Below are positions 44,041-51,764 of a stretch of DNA of 64,000 nucleotides, one piece after another (within the stretch, counting starts at the first letter, position 1; every line of letters begins with the position of its first letter). The position numbers and the translations under genes were made by a program. Location of the stretch: the NCBI RefSeq assembly GCF_963664135.1, contig NZ_OY760905.1, forward strand, positions 1,302,001 to 1,366,000. Direction: 5' to 3'. Source of the stretch: an uncultured Acetobacterium sp. (GTDB lineage Bacteria > Bacillota > Clostridia > Eubacteriales > Eubacteriaceae). The notes below the pieces were generated by a model that worked only from the letters and a program-made list of their open reading frames with translations, had not been told where the DNA came from and ran no database searches.

Positions 44041-45366
44041 TTAGGACTCGATAGTGATTTTTTCACTATCCGCGGCTAAAATCCTACCGCTAATACTCGC
44101 AAAAACTTTTGAGCTCAGTTTTCCATCAGGGATATCCCCAACCAGTTGACCTCGTTCGACATAATCCCCAACGTTTACAACTGCCACTGCAGGAGCACCT
44201 ATATGTTGTGACAATAATAGGTTGACTTTAGTAAACGTTTTATCCGTTTCAACCATTGGAGCCGGAAGATCATACTTCGTCAGTCCCAATCGTGATACCA
44301 AACGGTAAACATTAAACTGCTTGCCTTCTCTGAAGGGTATTGCAGATGTTGGAGCTTCGTGATGAGGGTTTTTCAAACCTCTGCTTCCAAGTTCTCGCTT
44401 CAGCATGGTATTGAACTTCCAAGGTTGTAGGTCCATTACACATGCATATTGACATAAGCCACATTCACAGCATAGAAAAGCGTTTGTAGCTTGAGTGGTC
44501 GTGTCGCAGGTTGAACCATAAGCGGCAATCCGCATCAATTTATGGGGTTGTAAATTATGCCCTAATGCGTATCTTGGACATAGCTCAGTACAATAGTTAC
44601 ATTGCATACAAGCCATTCCAGCCATTTTCATGGTTTCCTTGATAGATTTCGTTTTAGAAATTATCAACGGGTGATCTTTTGCTAAAACGATCAGTCCTTT
44701 TGTTGTTTTCGTAATCGTCGACTCAGGATCGACGATCTTTCCCATCATCGGACCGCCGTTAATTACGACAAAATCGTCAATGGTTGGTCCGCCAGCTAAT
44801 TCCAATGCTTCACGCACTGTGATACCCAAAGGTACCTTCGTGGTAAGCTTATTCTTAACCTCACCTGTTAGTGTCAAATATGTATCCATAACCGGTTTAT
44901 TGTCTACCATTATATCATAAATGTTCACAAGTGTCTCCACATTTATGACTAATGTATTCACGTTTAATGGAATTCCGCCTTCCGGTACAATCCGTCCAGT
45001 CGTCTCATAAACAAGAACCTGTTCGTCTCCGGCAGGATAAAAATTCTTTAACAAGTGCATTCTAATCTTAGGAAATTTAGGTAATTCTTTGTTTAATGCT
45101 TCAATTGCAGGTGTATATTTCTTTTTTAGGCCGATAATGCCTTCCTTTGCTTGTGTTTGATCCATAACAGCCTGAAGAGCTGTTAGCATTTTAACAGTCT
45201 CCAGAGCCATTAATTGTTGATCAACGCGCAATAATGGTTCGCATTCTGCGCCATTGACAACGACGGTGTCAACGGTGCAATTTAACTTGACCTGGGTTGG
45301 AAACCCTGCCCCGCCGGCACCTACGATGCCAGCGTTTTGTACCAATTCTACTAAATTTGCGCTCAT
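44041..45366 (-). CDS. pduS: PduS, cobalamin-reductase/RnfC-like iron-sulfur flavoprotein
   Basis: The 441-residue protein has an N-terminal RnfC-like Gly-rich FMN/NADH region (VGAGGAGFPTQVKL), an SLBB segment, and two [4Fe-4S] ferredoxin-like motifs (CMQCNYCTELCPRYALGHN and CCECGLCQYACVM), with a C-terminal barrel-sandwich-like part. In the Pdu system it is proposed to reduce B12 for PduO and to exchange electrons with PduT. I chose ATG 45366 with GAGGTG, rather than the TTG at 45375. It follows pduP by 14 nt. Confidence 0.92.
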   Translation of the reverse strand: MSANLVELVQNAGIVGAGGAGFPTQVKLNCTVDTVVVNGAECEPLLRVDQQLMALETVKMLTALQAVMDQTQAKEGIIGLKKKYTPAIEALNKELPKFPKIRMHLLKNFYPAGDEQVLVYETTGRIVPEGGIPLNVNTLVINVETLVNIYDIMVDNKPVMDTYLTLTGEVKNKLTTKVPLGITVREALELAGGPTIDDFVVINGGPMMGKIVDPESTITKTTKGLIVLAKDHPLIISKTKSIKETMKMAGMACMQCNYCTELCPRYALGHNLQPHKLMRIAAYGSTCDTTTQATNAFLCCECGLCQYACVMDLQPWKFNTMLKRELGSRGLKNPHHEAPTSAIPFREGKQFNVYRLVSRLGLTKYDLPAPMVETDKTFTKVNLLLSQHIGAPAVAVVNVGDYVERGQLVGDIPDGKLSSKVFASISGRILAADSEKITIES

Positions 45367-45380
45367 GAACAACACCTCTA

Positions 45381-46790
45381 TTATTTAATCGTAAATCCTC
45401 CTACTAATACACATCTTCTTTTACGAGTAAATGTCTTAGCAGATGTTAGGCCTTCACCGGTTGGGCCGGCAATGGTAAAGGTTGTATACCCTTCCCCGCC
45501 AACACCAATACCAGCATAGGAAGGACCATTTTTAACAAAAATAGTGGTTTGCACTCTTTTTGCCATTTCAGTTAAGTTGTTAATATTTGTTGAATGCATA
45601 ATCGCGGTATGACGATTGCCATGTTCTAAGCTAACTGCTAAGTCAATACCTTCGGTAATATCTTTAACACGAATAATCGGAAGGATCGGCATCATCAATT
45701 CTTCAACTGCAAAGATATGATCTTTGCTGGTTTCCATGATGACAACACGAACCGAATCATCGACTTCAATACCAATTCCTTTTAGAATTACTTTTGCACT
45801 TCTACCCACATAGTCGCGGCTTAGACGACCACCGGGAATAACAAGTTCTTCTAATTCTGCAATTTTCTTGGCGTCTTTCAGCTCGTAAGCACCATTCTTC
45901 TTCATATTGAAGATCAGATAATCGGCAACTTGTTCAACAACAACAACTTCTTTTTCTGCAATACAAGGTAAGTTATTATCGAAACAACATCCATCGATAA
46001 TGTCTTTCCCGGCTTTTTCAATATCAGCAGTTTCATCAACCAGTGCCGGTGGATTACCAGCGCCGGCGCCGATGGCTTTTTTACCACTTTGCAGTACTGT
46101 TTTAACAACCCCAGGACCACCAGTTGCACAGAGCATGGTGACTTTCGGACTGGCAAATAATACATTTGCGCTGTCAATGGTTGGTTCAGCAGTAGTAACA
46201 ATCAGGTTTTCAGGTCCACCCGCTTCTAAAATTGCTTTGTTTAACAATTTTACTGTTAATGCACTGGTTTTTTTGGCGCTTGGGTGGGGAGCAAAGACAA
46301 CCGTATTTCCTCCAGCCAACATGCCGATACCATTACAAATAACTGTTTCACTTGGATTAGTTGAAGGTGATACAGCACCGATCACACCAAATGGTGATTG
46401 TTCAATCAAAGTTAAACCATCATCACCGGTAAATGCATCAGCAACAAGATCTTCAATCCCTGGTGTTTTAGTGGTTGCCAACTCATGTTTTAAAAGTTTA
46501 TGTTCATAATTGCCCATGCCTGTTTCTTCAACAGCCATTTGGCAAATCATTTCCATATTTTCTTTCTTTAACATTTCTGCTCTCATGGCAGCAATTAGTT
46601 TGCTTCTGAAAGATAAGGTTTCTCTCATAAAAGATTTTTGAGCGATAAAGGCGGCATCAATGGCATTTTCCATATCAGCAAAAACACCTAACTCACCATC
46701 TTTAAGAGGCTTTCCGCCTTCTTCTGCACAGTCAATTTCTGCCATTACTTTTTTTACAATATATTCTATACCTGTGGTATCTATATTCAT
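45381..46790 (-). CDS. pduP: CoA-acylating propionaldehyde dehydrogenase
   Basis: The 469-residue aldehyde dehydrogenase oxidises propanal (or acetaldehyde) to acyl-CoA with NAD. It has ALDH features: GVIGAVSPSTNPSET, PHPSAKKTS, ATGGPGVVKTVL, and the catalytic Cys in NNLPCIAEKEVVV (about 275). The N-terminal 18 residues (DTTGIEYIVKKVMAEI) form an amphipathic helix like encapsulation peptides that target PduP to the shell lumen. RBS AGGAGG before ATG 46790. It is downstream of the GlcG-like gene. Confidence 0.95.
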   Translation of the reverse strand: MNIDTTGIEYIVKKVMAEIDCAEEGGKPLKDGELGVFADMENAIDAAFIAQKSFMRETLSFRSKLIAAMRAEMLKKENMEMICQMAVEETGMGNYEHKLLKHELATTKTPGIEDLVADAFTGDDGLTLIEQSPFGVIGAVSPSTNPSETVICNGIGMLAGGNTVVFAPHPSAKKTSALTVKLLNKAILEAGGPENLIVTTAEPTIDSANVLFASPKVTMLCATGGPGVVKTVLQSGKKAIGAGAGNPPALVDETADIEKAGKDIIDGCCFDNNLPCIAEKEVVVVEQVADYLIFNMKKNGAYELKDAKKIAELEELVIPGGRLSRDYVGRSAKVILKGIGIEVDDSVRVVIMETSKDHIFAVEELMMPILPIIRVKDITEGIDLAVSLEHGNRHTAIMHSTNINNLTEMAKRVQTTIFVKNGPSYAGIGVGGEGYTTFTIAGPTGEGLTSAKTFTRKRRCVLVGGFTIK

Positions 46791-46826
46791 ACGAGGTACC
46801 TCCTGGATCGTGTTAATTTTTTTGTC

Positions 46827-47237
46827 TTATTTTAGTGCGTCAAGTCCAGCTTGAGCAACAGTCATGTCTTCAGCAACACTTCCGCCGCTTACTCCGATAC
46901 CGCCGATGATTTTATCCCCTTCGTAAATAGGGAAGCCACCACCAAACACAACCATTCTTCCTTTATCACACGAGGCGATTCCAAAAAGTTGTCCTGATTC
47001 TTTGGCAAGATCAGCTGCTTGATCGGTGCCCATTTTGAGAGCAACTGCAGTATACGCTTTATTGGTCGCAATATCCATACTTGCCAATAAAGAATCTTCC
47101 ATCCGGTTAAATAGTACGGTGTTACCGCTGGCATCGCATACCACAATTACCATTGGTACATCAATTTCGATTGCTTTTGCAGCAGCCGCTTCTGCCATTT
47201 TTTTTGCCATATCTAATAATTTTCCAGTAGTCGTCAT
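46827..47237 (-). CDS. GlcG/HbpS-family (DUF336) protein
   Basis: The 136-residue protein matches the C-terminal domain of PduO: MVIVVCDASGNTVLFNRMEDSLLASMDIATNKAYTAVALKM, then GGFPIYEGDKIIGGIGVSGG. This fold binds haem or corrinoid-like ligands in some members. The start is ATG 47237 after GGAGGAAG; the open frame extends upstream into pduO by 19 nt. It stands beside a pduO that already carries the same domain, so the locus holds two copies. Role uncertain. Confidence 0.9.
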   Translation of the reverse strand: MTTTGKLLDMAKKMAEAAAAKAIEIDVPMVIVVCDASGNTVLFNRMEDSLLASMDIATNKAYTAVALKMGTDQAADLAKESGQLFGIASCDKGRMVVFGGGFPIYEGDKIIGGIGVSGGSVAEDMTVAQAGLDALK

Positions 47238-47265
47238 TTTTTCTTCCTCCTGATTAATTAGTATT

Positions 47266-48276
47266 TTACAAAACAGCCAAAGCACTCATCGCAATAATCA
47301 TGTCTTCGTCAACACTTCCGCCACTGACGCCAATTCCACCGATCACTTCGCCATTATGCTTTAAGGGATAACCACCGCCAAAGACGACCATGCGACCATT
47401 ATTGGTCCATTGCAGGCCATAAAGCGAGCCATCCTCTTTTACTACATTCGCGACTTTATCTGTGGACATCTTCAGTGCATTGGCTGTATAAGCCTTATTC
47501 ACTGAAATATCAATACTGACCATCAAGGCATCTTCCATGCGTTCAAAGTAAGCTAAATTTCCACCTGAATCAACCACCGAAAAAACAATGGGTACATTGA
47601 TTTCTTCTGCTTTAACTCTGGCTGCGGCAGCCATTTTTTTTGCTAGAGTGAGTAAAGAATATTCTTTGTTCTGATCTTTTTCAATAACAGCACCCTCTTC
47701 GGTCTGATCTAATAAGCGCAGTTTTTCTTTAACCCGGTCTATGATTTCTTTTACTACACCATTAAACTCAACGGTACGTGCCAAGACAAAAAGCGTATCC
47801 GACAATCGATTGACGAACTTGACTAATTCTGGTCGACTGTCTTCATTTTCACGATTGTATTTTACAATCAATCGTTCGCCCCGTCTCACAACTGTTCGAG
47901 CGACATGAAGTGCGGCCGATGCAGGATTTGCACCTGGGATAATAAACGCTTTCTGAGGACCAATGATCGCCAGATACTGTTCCATGGTACATTCCATGTA
48001 ATCCACATCAGCTTGCGATATTCTGTCTGCTAACATTGACTTGCCTTTTTCATCACTGGCAAGTTCCGCTCCCAATACGAAAATTCGTTTTTGTAAATAG
48101 TGCAATATTTCTTTAATTTCTTGATCTTCGCAAAGTGAATATGCTAAACCAATGGCCGAATTTGCTTCGTCCATAGTCCCATATGCATCAACACGGATAT
48201 TATCCTTCGGCGTACGACTGGATCCAAAAAGTCCAGTCTCGCCTTTGTCCCCTCCTCGGGTATACACATTTGGCAT
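47266..48276 (-). CDS. pduO: PduO: ATP:cob(I)alamin adenosyltransferase fused to a GlcG-like domain
   Basis: The N-terminal domain (about 1-190) is a PduO-type adenosyltransferase that makes coenzyme B12 (VYTRGGDKGETGLFGSSR, TMDEANSAIGLAY, ARTVVRRGERLIVKYNRE). The C-terminal part (about 205-336) is a DUF336/GlcG fold (VVDSGGNLAYFERMEDAL, GGGYPLKHNGEVIGGIGVSGG). RBS GAGGTG before ATG 48276. It supplies the dehydratase cofactor inside the compartment. It follows pduN by 12 nt. Confidence 0.95.
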   Translation of the reverse strand: MPNVYTRGGDKGETGLFGSSRTPKDNIRVDAYGTMDEANSAIGLAYSLCEDQEIKEILHYLQKRIFVLGAELASDEKGKSMLADRISQADVDYMECTMEQYLAIIGPQKAFIIPGANPASAALHVARTVVRRGERLIVKYNRENEDSRPELVKFVNRLSDTLFVLARTVEFNGVVKEIIDRVKEKLRLLDQTEEGAVIEKDQNKEYSLLTLAKKMAAAARVKAEEINVPIVFSVVDSGGNLAYFERMEDALMVSIDISVNKAYTANALKMSTDKVANVVKEDGSLYGLQWTNNGRMVVFGGGYPLKHNGEVIGGIGVSGGSVDEDMIIAMSALAVL

Positions 48277-48288
48277 CTCTTCACCTCA

Positions 48289-48567
48289 CTAAACGATCTG
48301 AATTTCATCAATGATACCGACAATGGTCATATCAATTGGTGCCATCTTATCGCCATAAACATACCGGGCATTACTGCCGGATGTAACAATAACTGTTTCA
48401 CCAATCCCTGCGCCCACCGAGTCCACGGCAATTGCTGTGGAAGAACTTGAATATTTTTCAAATTCACCGTATTCATCAATTTTTTTAATAATCAGCAGTT
48501 TACATCCCACAAGATTAGGATCTTTTTGGGTTGATACTACGTTTCCGACTACTTTTGCTAACTGCAT
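48289..48567 (-). CDS. pduN: PduN/EutN-type BMC vertex protein
   Basis: The 92-residue pentameric shell vertex protein starts MQLAKVVGNVVSTQKDPNLVGCKLLII and contains AVDSVGAGIGETVIVTSGSNAR, the BMV signature. It caps the twelve corners of the polyhedral shell. Only one vertex gene is present in the locus. Confidence 0.95.
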   Translation of the reverse strand: MQLAKVVGNVVSTQKDPNLVGCKLLIIKKIDEYGEFEKYSSSSTAIAVDSVGAGIGETVIVTSGSNARYVYGDKMAPIDMTIVGIIDEIQIV

Positions 48568-48582
48568 AAATTCACCACCCTT

Positions 48583-49422
48583 TTAAATCCTAATAACCTG
48601 AAGCCCAAATTCCTTTATGGCTTCAACAGCATACTCCGTAACAATTGATCCAGCAGGTATTTTAACTGTTTTTGCTCCCCGAATCTTTAAAATGTCGGTG
48701 CGTGAGATAACTTTTTTATCCAATACGCATTCGCCATTATTTCCGGACAAGCCATTATTCGCCACTGGCTCTTTTTTGCTGGGAAGATCTGTTGTTTCAG
48801 CGATTAATTCTTTAGTATCTGTGGGGGTTCCACCAACACAAGTTGCATATAAGTCTTTGCCATTGACAACTTTCATTCCAAATTCTCGAAGTGTTTCAAC
48901 ATTGTTATTCAACATTTCTCGATACTTTGGCGATGATTTTCCCATACCAAGGGTTGCTCTCTGGGGATCATCCGGATCACACGCATTTTTTGCTGCAACA
49001 ACCGGCGTACCGGCCATAAAGCCATGATTGATAAGTGATAACAAAACCGTATCTGTAATCCCCACAGCCAATTTAGCTGCAGTATTCACACTCATGGTTG
49101 CAATCACAAACATGTCTGCCGATGAGTAAAGCTCTTTTTGGCTTTTAATGTTACCACTGTGATAAATCACATCAAGATTCAATTCTTTTTGAATAGCCGC
49201 CGGATTTAACACCATCATGCCATCATCAGAAAGAACAACTTTTAATTGCCAACCATCTTTTTGTAATTTCAACAGTGAATCCATCGACTCTTTAAAACCA
49301 ATCGTAGCTCCCGTAAAGAAAACAACTGCTTTTTTAGGTTGATTTTTTATTCGCCTGACAACCTCGTCGACAATTTTTTGAATGAGACCATCCAATAAAC
49401 CGTTTTCGAGCATTTTCTCCAT
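48583..49422 (-). CDS. BMC-associated flavoprotein with N-terminal targeting helix
   Basis: The approximately 279-residue protein begins with an amphipathic helix (LLDGLIQKIVDEVVRRIKN), resembling an encapsulation peptide. A flavoprotein (PF02441-like) fold follows: VVFFTGATIGFKESMDSLLKL, ADMFVIATMSVNTAAKLAVG, then PVVAAKNACDPDD. A C-terminal segment, TDILKIRGAKTVKIPAGSIV, resembles the closing motif seen in some BMC-locus proteins. The start may be ATG 49422 or TTG 49428. It is not part of the classical Salmonella pdu set. Reaction unknown; an FMN-dependent redox or cofactor role is an inference. Confidence 0.8.
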   Translation of the reverse strand: MEKMLENGLLDGLIQKIVDEVVRRIKNQPKKAVVFFTGATIGFKESMDSLLKLQKDGWQLKVVLSDDGMMVLNPAAIQKELNLDVIYHSGNIKSQKELYSSADMFVIATMSVNTAAKLAVGITDTVLLSLINHGFMAGTPVVAAKNACDPDDPQRATLGMGKSSPKYREMLNNNVETLREFGMKVVNGKDLYATCVGGTPTDTKELIAETTDLPSKKEPVANNGLSGNNGECVLDKKVISRTDILKIRGAKTVKIPAGSIVTEYAVEAIKEFGLQVIRI

Positions 49423-49446
49423 GTCCAAATTCTATCACCACATTTC

Positions 49447-50274
49447 TTACCTTTGACAATTAAAGGCGATCCCTAAGGGTGTTACCAATAATGGTTCTAC
49501 TGGTTTAATGGTTTTGATGCCTGTTTCATCTTCAAATATTTTTTCAAAATCATCAAAGACACACGCCCCGCCAACCACATAAATAACATCAACATCGTAC
49601 CCGACCACAAATCGATTAACGATTGACGCCATCTTCTGCACAACGGGTTTGATAATTGGAAATATCTTCTTTTGCGATTCGTTCTTTTTAAGTTCCTCTG
49701 CTTCTTCAAAGCTTATATGATGAAAACCTGCCAGTACCAGGCTCATATGGGTCCCTCCGGTCGCTTCATCGGCTGTGAAAATAACTTCACCATCTTTAAG
49801 AATACTGATTCCGGTGGTTCCACCACCAACATCTACAACGGCTCCATTTTGAATACCCAAAACGGTCGCTGCTGCAGTCGGTTCATCAACAACATTTGTA
49901 ACAACAAAGTCAGCTGAATCCACCACGTTGGAGATAATCTTTGTATTCCCTGCCAAGATACCGGGAGGAATGGCTGTAGCTGCTTTAGCGTATGTTAAAT
50001 CAACGCCTAATATACCTTCAACCTCACCTTTGAGTTTTCGCACGATTTGGCTTGCTCCGAGATAGTCTACGACAATTCCATCGCGCACCACTGACGCACC
50101 TTGAGTAGCTCCAGCAATGGGACGATTATTCTCATCAACCACTGCGATGACAATATTTGCAGTACCAAGATCCACGCCAACTTTCAACTCACCAGTGTAA
50201 GCATTGGCCTTTTTTCCTCGAATTAATTCTGCAAATTCCAATATTGCGTCGTTACCAGATTTCCAATCCATCAT
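49447..50274 (-). CDS. eutJ: EutJ-like actin-fold chaperone ATPase
   Basis: The 275-residue Hsp70/actin-like protein has phosphate-1 VGVDLGTANIVIAVVDE, phosphate-2 AVVDVGGGTTGISIL and adenosine motif VVGGACVFDDFEKIF. EutJ homologues are found in several BMC loci and are thought to help fold or reactivate BMC enzymes. The ATG at 50274 follows the pduL stop by one base, hence translational coupling. Confidence 0.9.
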   Translation of the reverse strand: MMDWKSGNDAILEFAELIRGKKANAYTGELKVGVDLGTANIVIAVVDENNRPIAGATQGASVVRDGIVVDYLGASQIVRKLKGEVEGILGVDLTYAKAATAIPPGILAGNTKIISNVVDSADFVVTNVVDEPTAAATVLGIQNGAVVDVGGGTTGISILKDGEVIFTADEATGGTHMSLVLAGFHHISFEEAEELKKNESQKKIFPIIKPVVQKMASIVNRFVVGYDVDVIYVVGGACVFDDFEKIFEDETGIKTIKPVEPLLVTPLGIAFNCQR

Positions 50275-50275
50275 T

Positions 50276-50929
50276 TCACCTGTTTGGGATTATTTTTAAA
50301 TAATCATCGTTGTTAAGTCCTGCTGCATTTGCTTCATCGGTATCCAGATGCATTTCATAGTCAAATTTATCCGATACCCGGGCCAATACATTACAGAAGA
50401 TTGTTTTACGAATACCGCTTGTTTCAACACTAACCCAGTCTTTATCTTTAATCCCAAGTTTTTCAGCTACATCTGTTGGCATATGGATGTGTCGAAGTGC
50501 GACAATCACCCCATGACTCAGTGTAACAGAACCGCATGGTCCTTCAAGCGTAATTCCTGGTGTGCCTTCAAGTTTCCCTGATTCACAAACTGGGGCTTTA
50601 ATGCCCAGTGTTCTGGCATCTGTTAAGGATATTTCGATTTGACTTTCCGGTCTGGCTGGTCCTAAAATTCGAACCTTGTCAAAGCAACCTTTGGGTCCAA
50701 CTACTTTAACCGTTTCCTTTGCCGCATATTGTCCTGGCTGCTTTAGATCTTTAATATTTGTCAACTCATGCCCTTTTCCAAAAAGTGTTTCAATATCTTC
50801 TTGAGAAAGATGGATGTGTTTATTGGAAATACCCAAAACAACCCGATTCGGGCTATCTTTTTCGCTAATTAATTTTTTAACCGTATTAATTACGATTTGC
50901 TCAATTACTTTTTTTTCGTCTTCGTTCAT
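50276..50929 (-). CDS. pduL: Phosphate propanoyltransferase PduL
   Basis: The 217-residue zinc enzyme converts acyl-CoA and phosphate to acyl phosphate and CoA, recycling CoA inside the shell. Ligand-type histidines appear in SNKHIHLSQ (His38, His40) and RHIHMPTDVA. The N-terminus (EKKVIEQIVINTVKKLI) is an amphipathic targeting helix. RBS AAGGTG before ATG 50929. No propionate kinase (PduW) follows, so the acyl phosphate must go to a kinase elsewhere. Confidence 0.95.
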   Translation of the reverse strand: MNEDEKKVIEQIVINTVKKLISEKDSPNRVVLGISNKHIHLSQEDIETLFGKGHELTNIKDLKQPGQYAAKETVKVVGPKGCFDKVRILGPARPESQIEISLTDARTLGIKAPVCESGKLEGTPGITLEGPCGSVTLSHGVIVALRHIHMPTDVAEKLGIKDKDWVSVETSGIRKTIFCNVLARVSDKFDYEMHLDTDEANAAGLNNDDYLKIIPNR

Positions 50930-50989
50930 GCTTACACCTTTTCTTCAAAAGATCATTTCTGTCTGAATGTACTAACAGAATTTTTTTGA

Positions 50990-51376
50990 TTACTCTTCAG
51001 TAATCTCGTCACCTATTTCTTCTGCTGGTTCTTCATTTTTTTCTTCAATGTCAACTTCAGCTTTTGGCACAACCGGTGGTGTATAGCCCACTGTTTGACT
51101 GTTGTAAATTAATTTTTCAATTCCTTCACTGGGTCGGGCAATCACTTTAGTTCCCCAAACGCCTCGACCTTTAGCACAAGCCGCCGTAGCAGCTTCAACA
51201 GCAGCCTTGACCGCGCCAACATCTCCCGCCACTTTAATGGTGGACATGCCATCGCCTTTACAGGCTTCATAGCCAATCAGTCTTACATTTGCTGACTTGA
51301 CCGCCGCATCGGCAGCTTCGATAGCTGTGGCCAACCCAATAGCTTCTATTAGGCCGATGGCCTCTCCTCTATTCAA
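50990..51376 (-). CDS. BMC-H shell protein with acidic C-terminal tail
   Basis: Residues 1-90 are a standard hexameric BMC domain (EAIGLIEAIGLATAIEAADAAVKSANV, then [21 protein letters not shown]). Residues 91-128 form a tail with a Pro/Val stretch and many Glu/Asp (VDIEEKNEEPAEEIGDEITEE). PduK-like proteins also have a C-terminal extension, but theirs carry cysteines and this one has none. The start is TTG at 51376 with a strong AAGGAGGGG site. It probably forms facets with a charged tail facing one side. Confidence 0.9.
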   Translation of the reverse strand: MNRGEAIGLIEAIGLATAIEAADAAVKSANVRLIGYEACKGDGMSTIKVAGDVGAVKAAVEAATAACAKGRGVWGTKVIARPSEGIEKLIYNSQTVGYTPPVVPKAEVDIEEKNEEPAEEIGDEITEE

Positions 51377-51388
51377 ATTAACCCCTCC

Positions 51389-51763
51389 TTACGACAGTTC
51401 AGTATTATCAAGATTTTTAAATGGCATTCTTTTTACCAGGCGAGCGGCATTGCTTCCGATTGCTCGTAGCGTTGCCTCATCACTATAAGATGGAATTCTG
51501 AAAATGGGTTGATCCTCTTTTAATTTAATAAAATGAAGAACCACTTCGTTCTCGGTGATTCCGATGCCAACACCTAAATGGGATAATTCCGCTCCTCTAA
51601 AAGCAAGCTCCACCGGGTTGGATTCTTCCAGTTCCTCGACGGAAAAAGGGATACCTTCTTCTTCGATTCCATGTAATACTTCGTCAACGACCTTTTGATA
51701 CGTCATATTTTTACCATGGACAACTTTAATTTCTGGTTTTGGGGCATCGAAATTCATATGCAT
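51389..51763 (-). CDS. pduH: Diol dehydratase reactivase small subunit
   Basis: The 124-residue partner of PduG releases inactivated cobalamin from the dehydratase. It has the subunit pattern VELAFRGAELSHLGVGIGITENEVVLH and an ISFSVEE-like PFSVEELEESNPVE. ATG 51763 lies one base after the pduG stop, with AAGGTGA inside pduG, so translation is coupled. An upstream TTG in frame is unlikely. Confidence 0.92.
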   Translation of the reverse strand: MHMNFDAPKPEIKVVHGKNMTYQKVVDEVLHGIEEEGIPFSVEELEESNPVELAFRGAELSHLGVGIGITENEVVLHFIKLKEDQPIFRIPSYSDEATLRAIGSNAARLVKRMPFKNLDNTELS

Positions 51764-51764
51764 A

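Noticed and set aside
48289..50929. Interpreting the locus as an ethanolamine (eut) operon because of EutJ and EutN-like genes
   Set aside because: The enzyme core is the diol dehydratase PduCDE with PduGH; eutB and eutC are absent.
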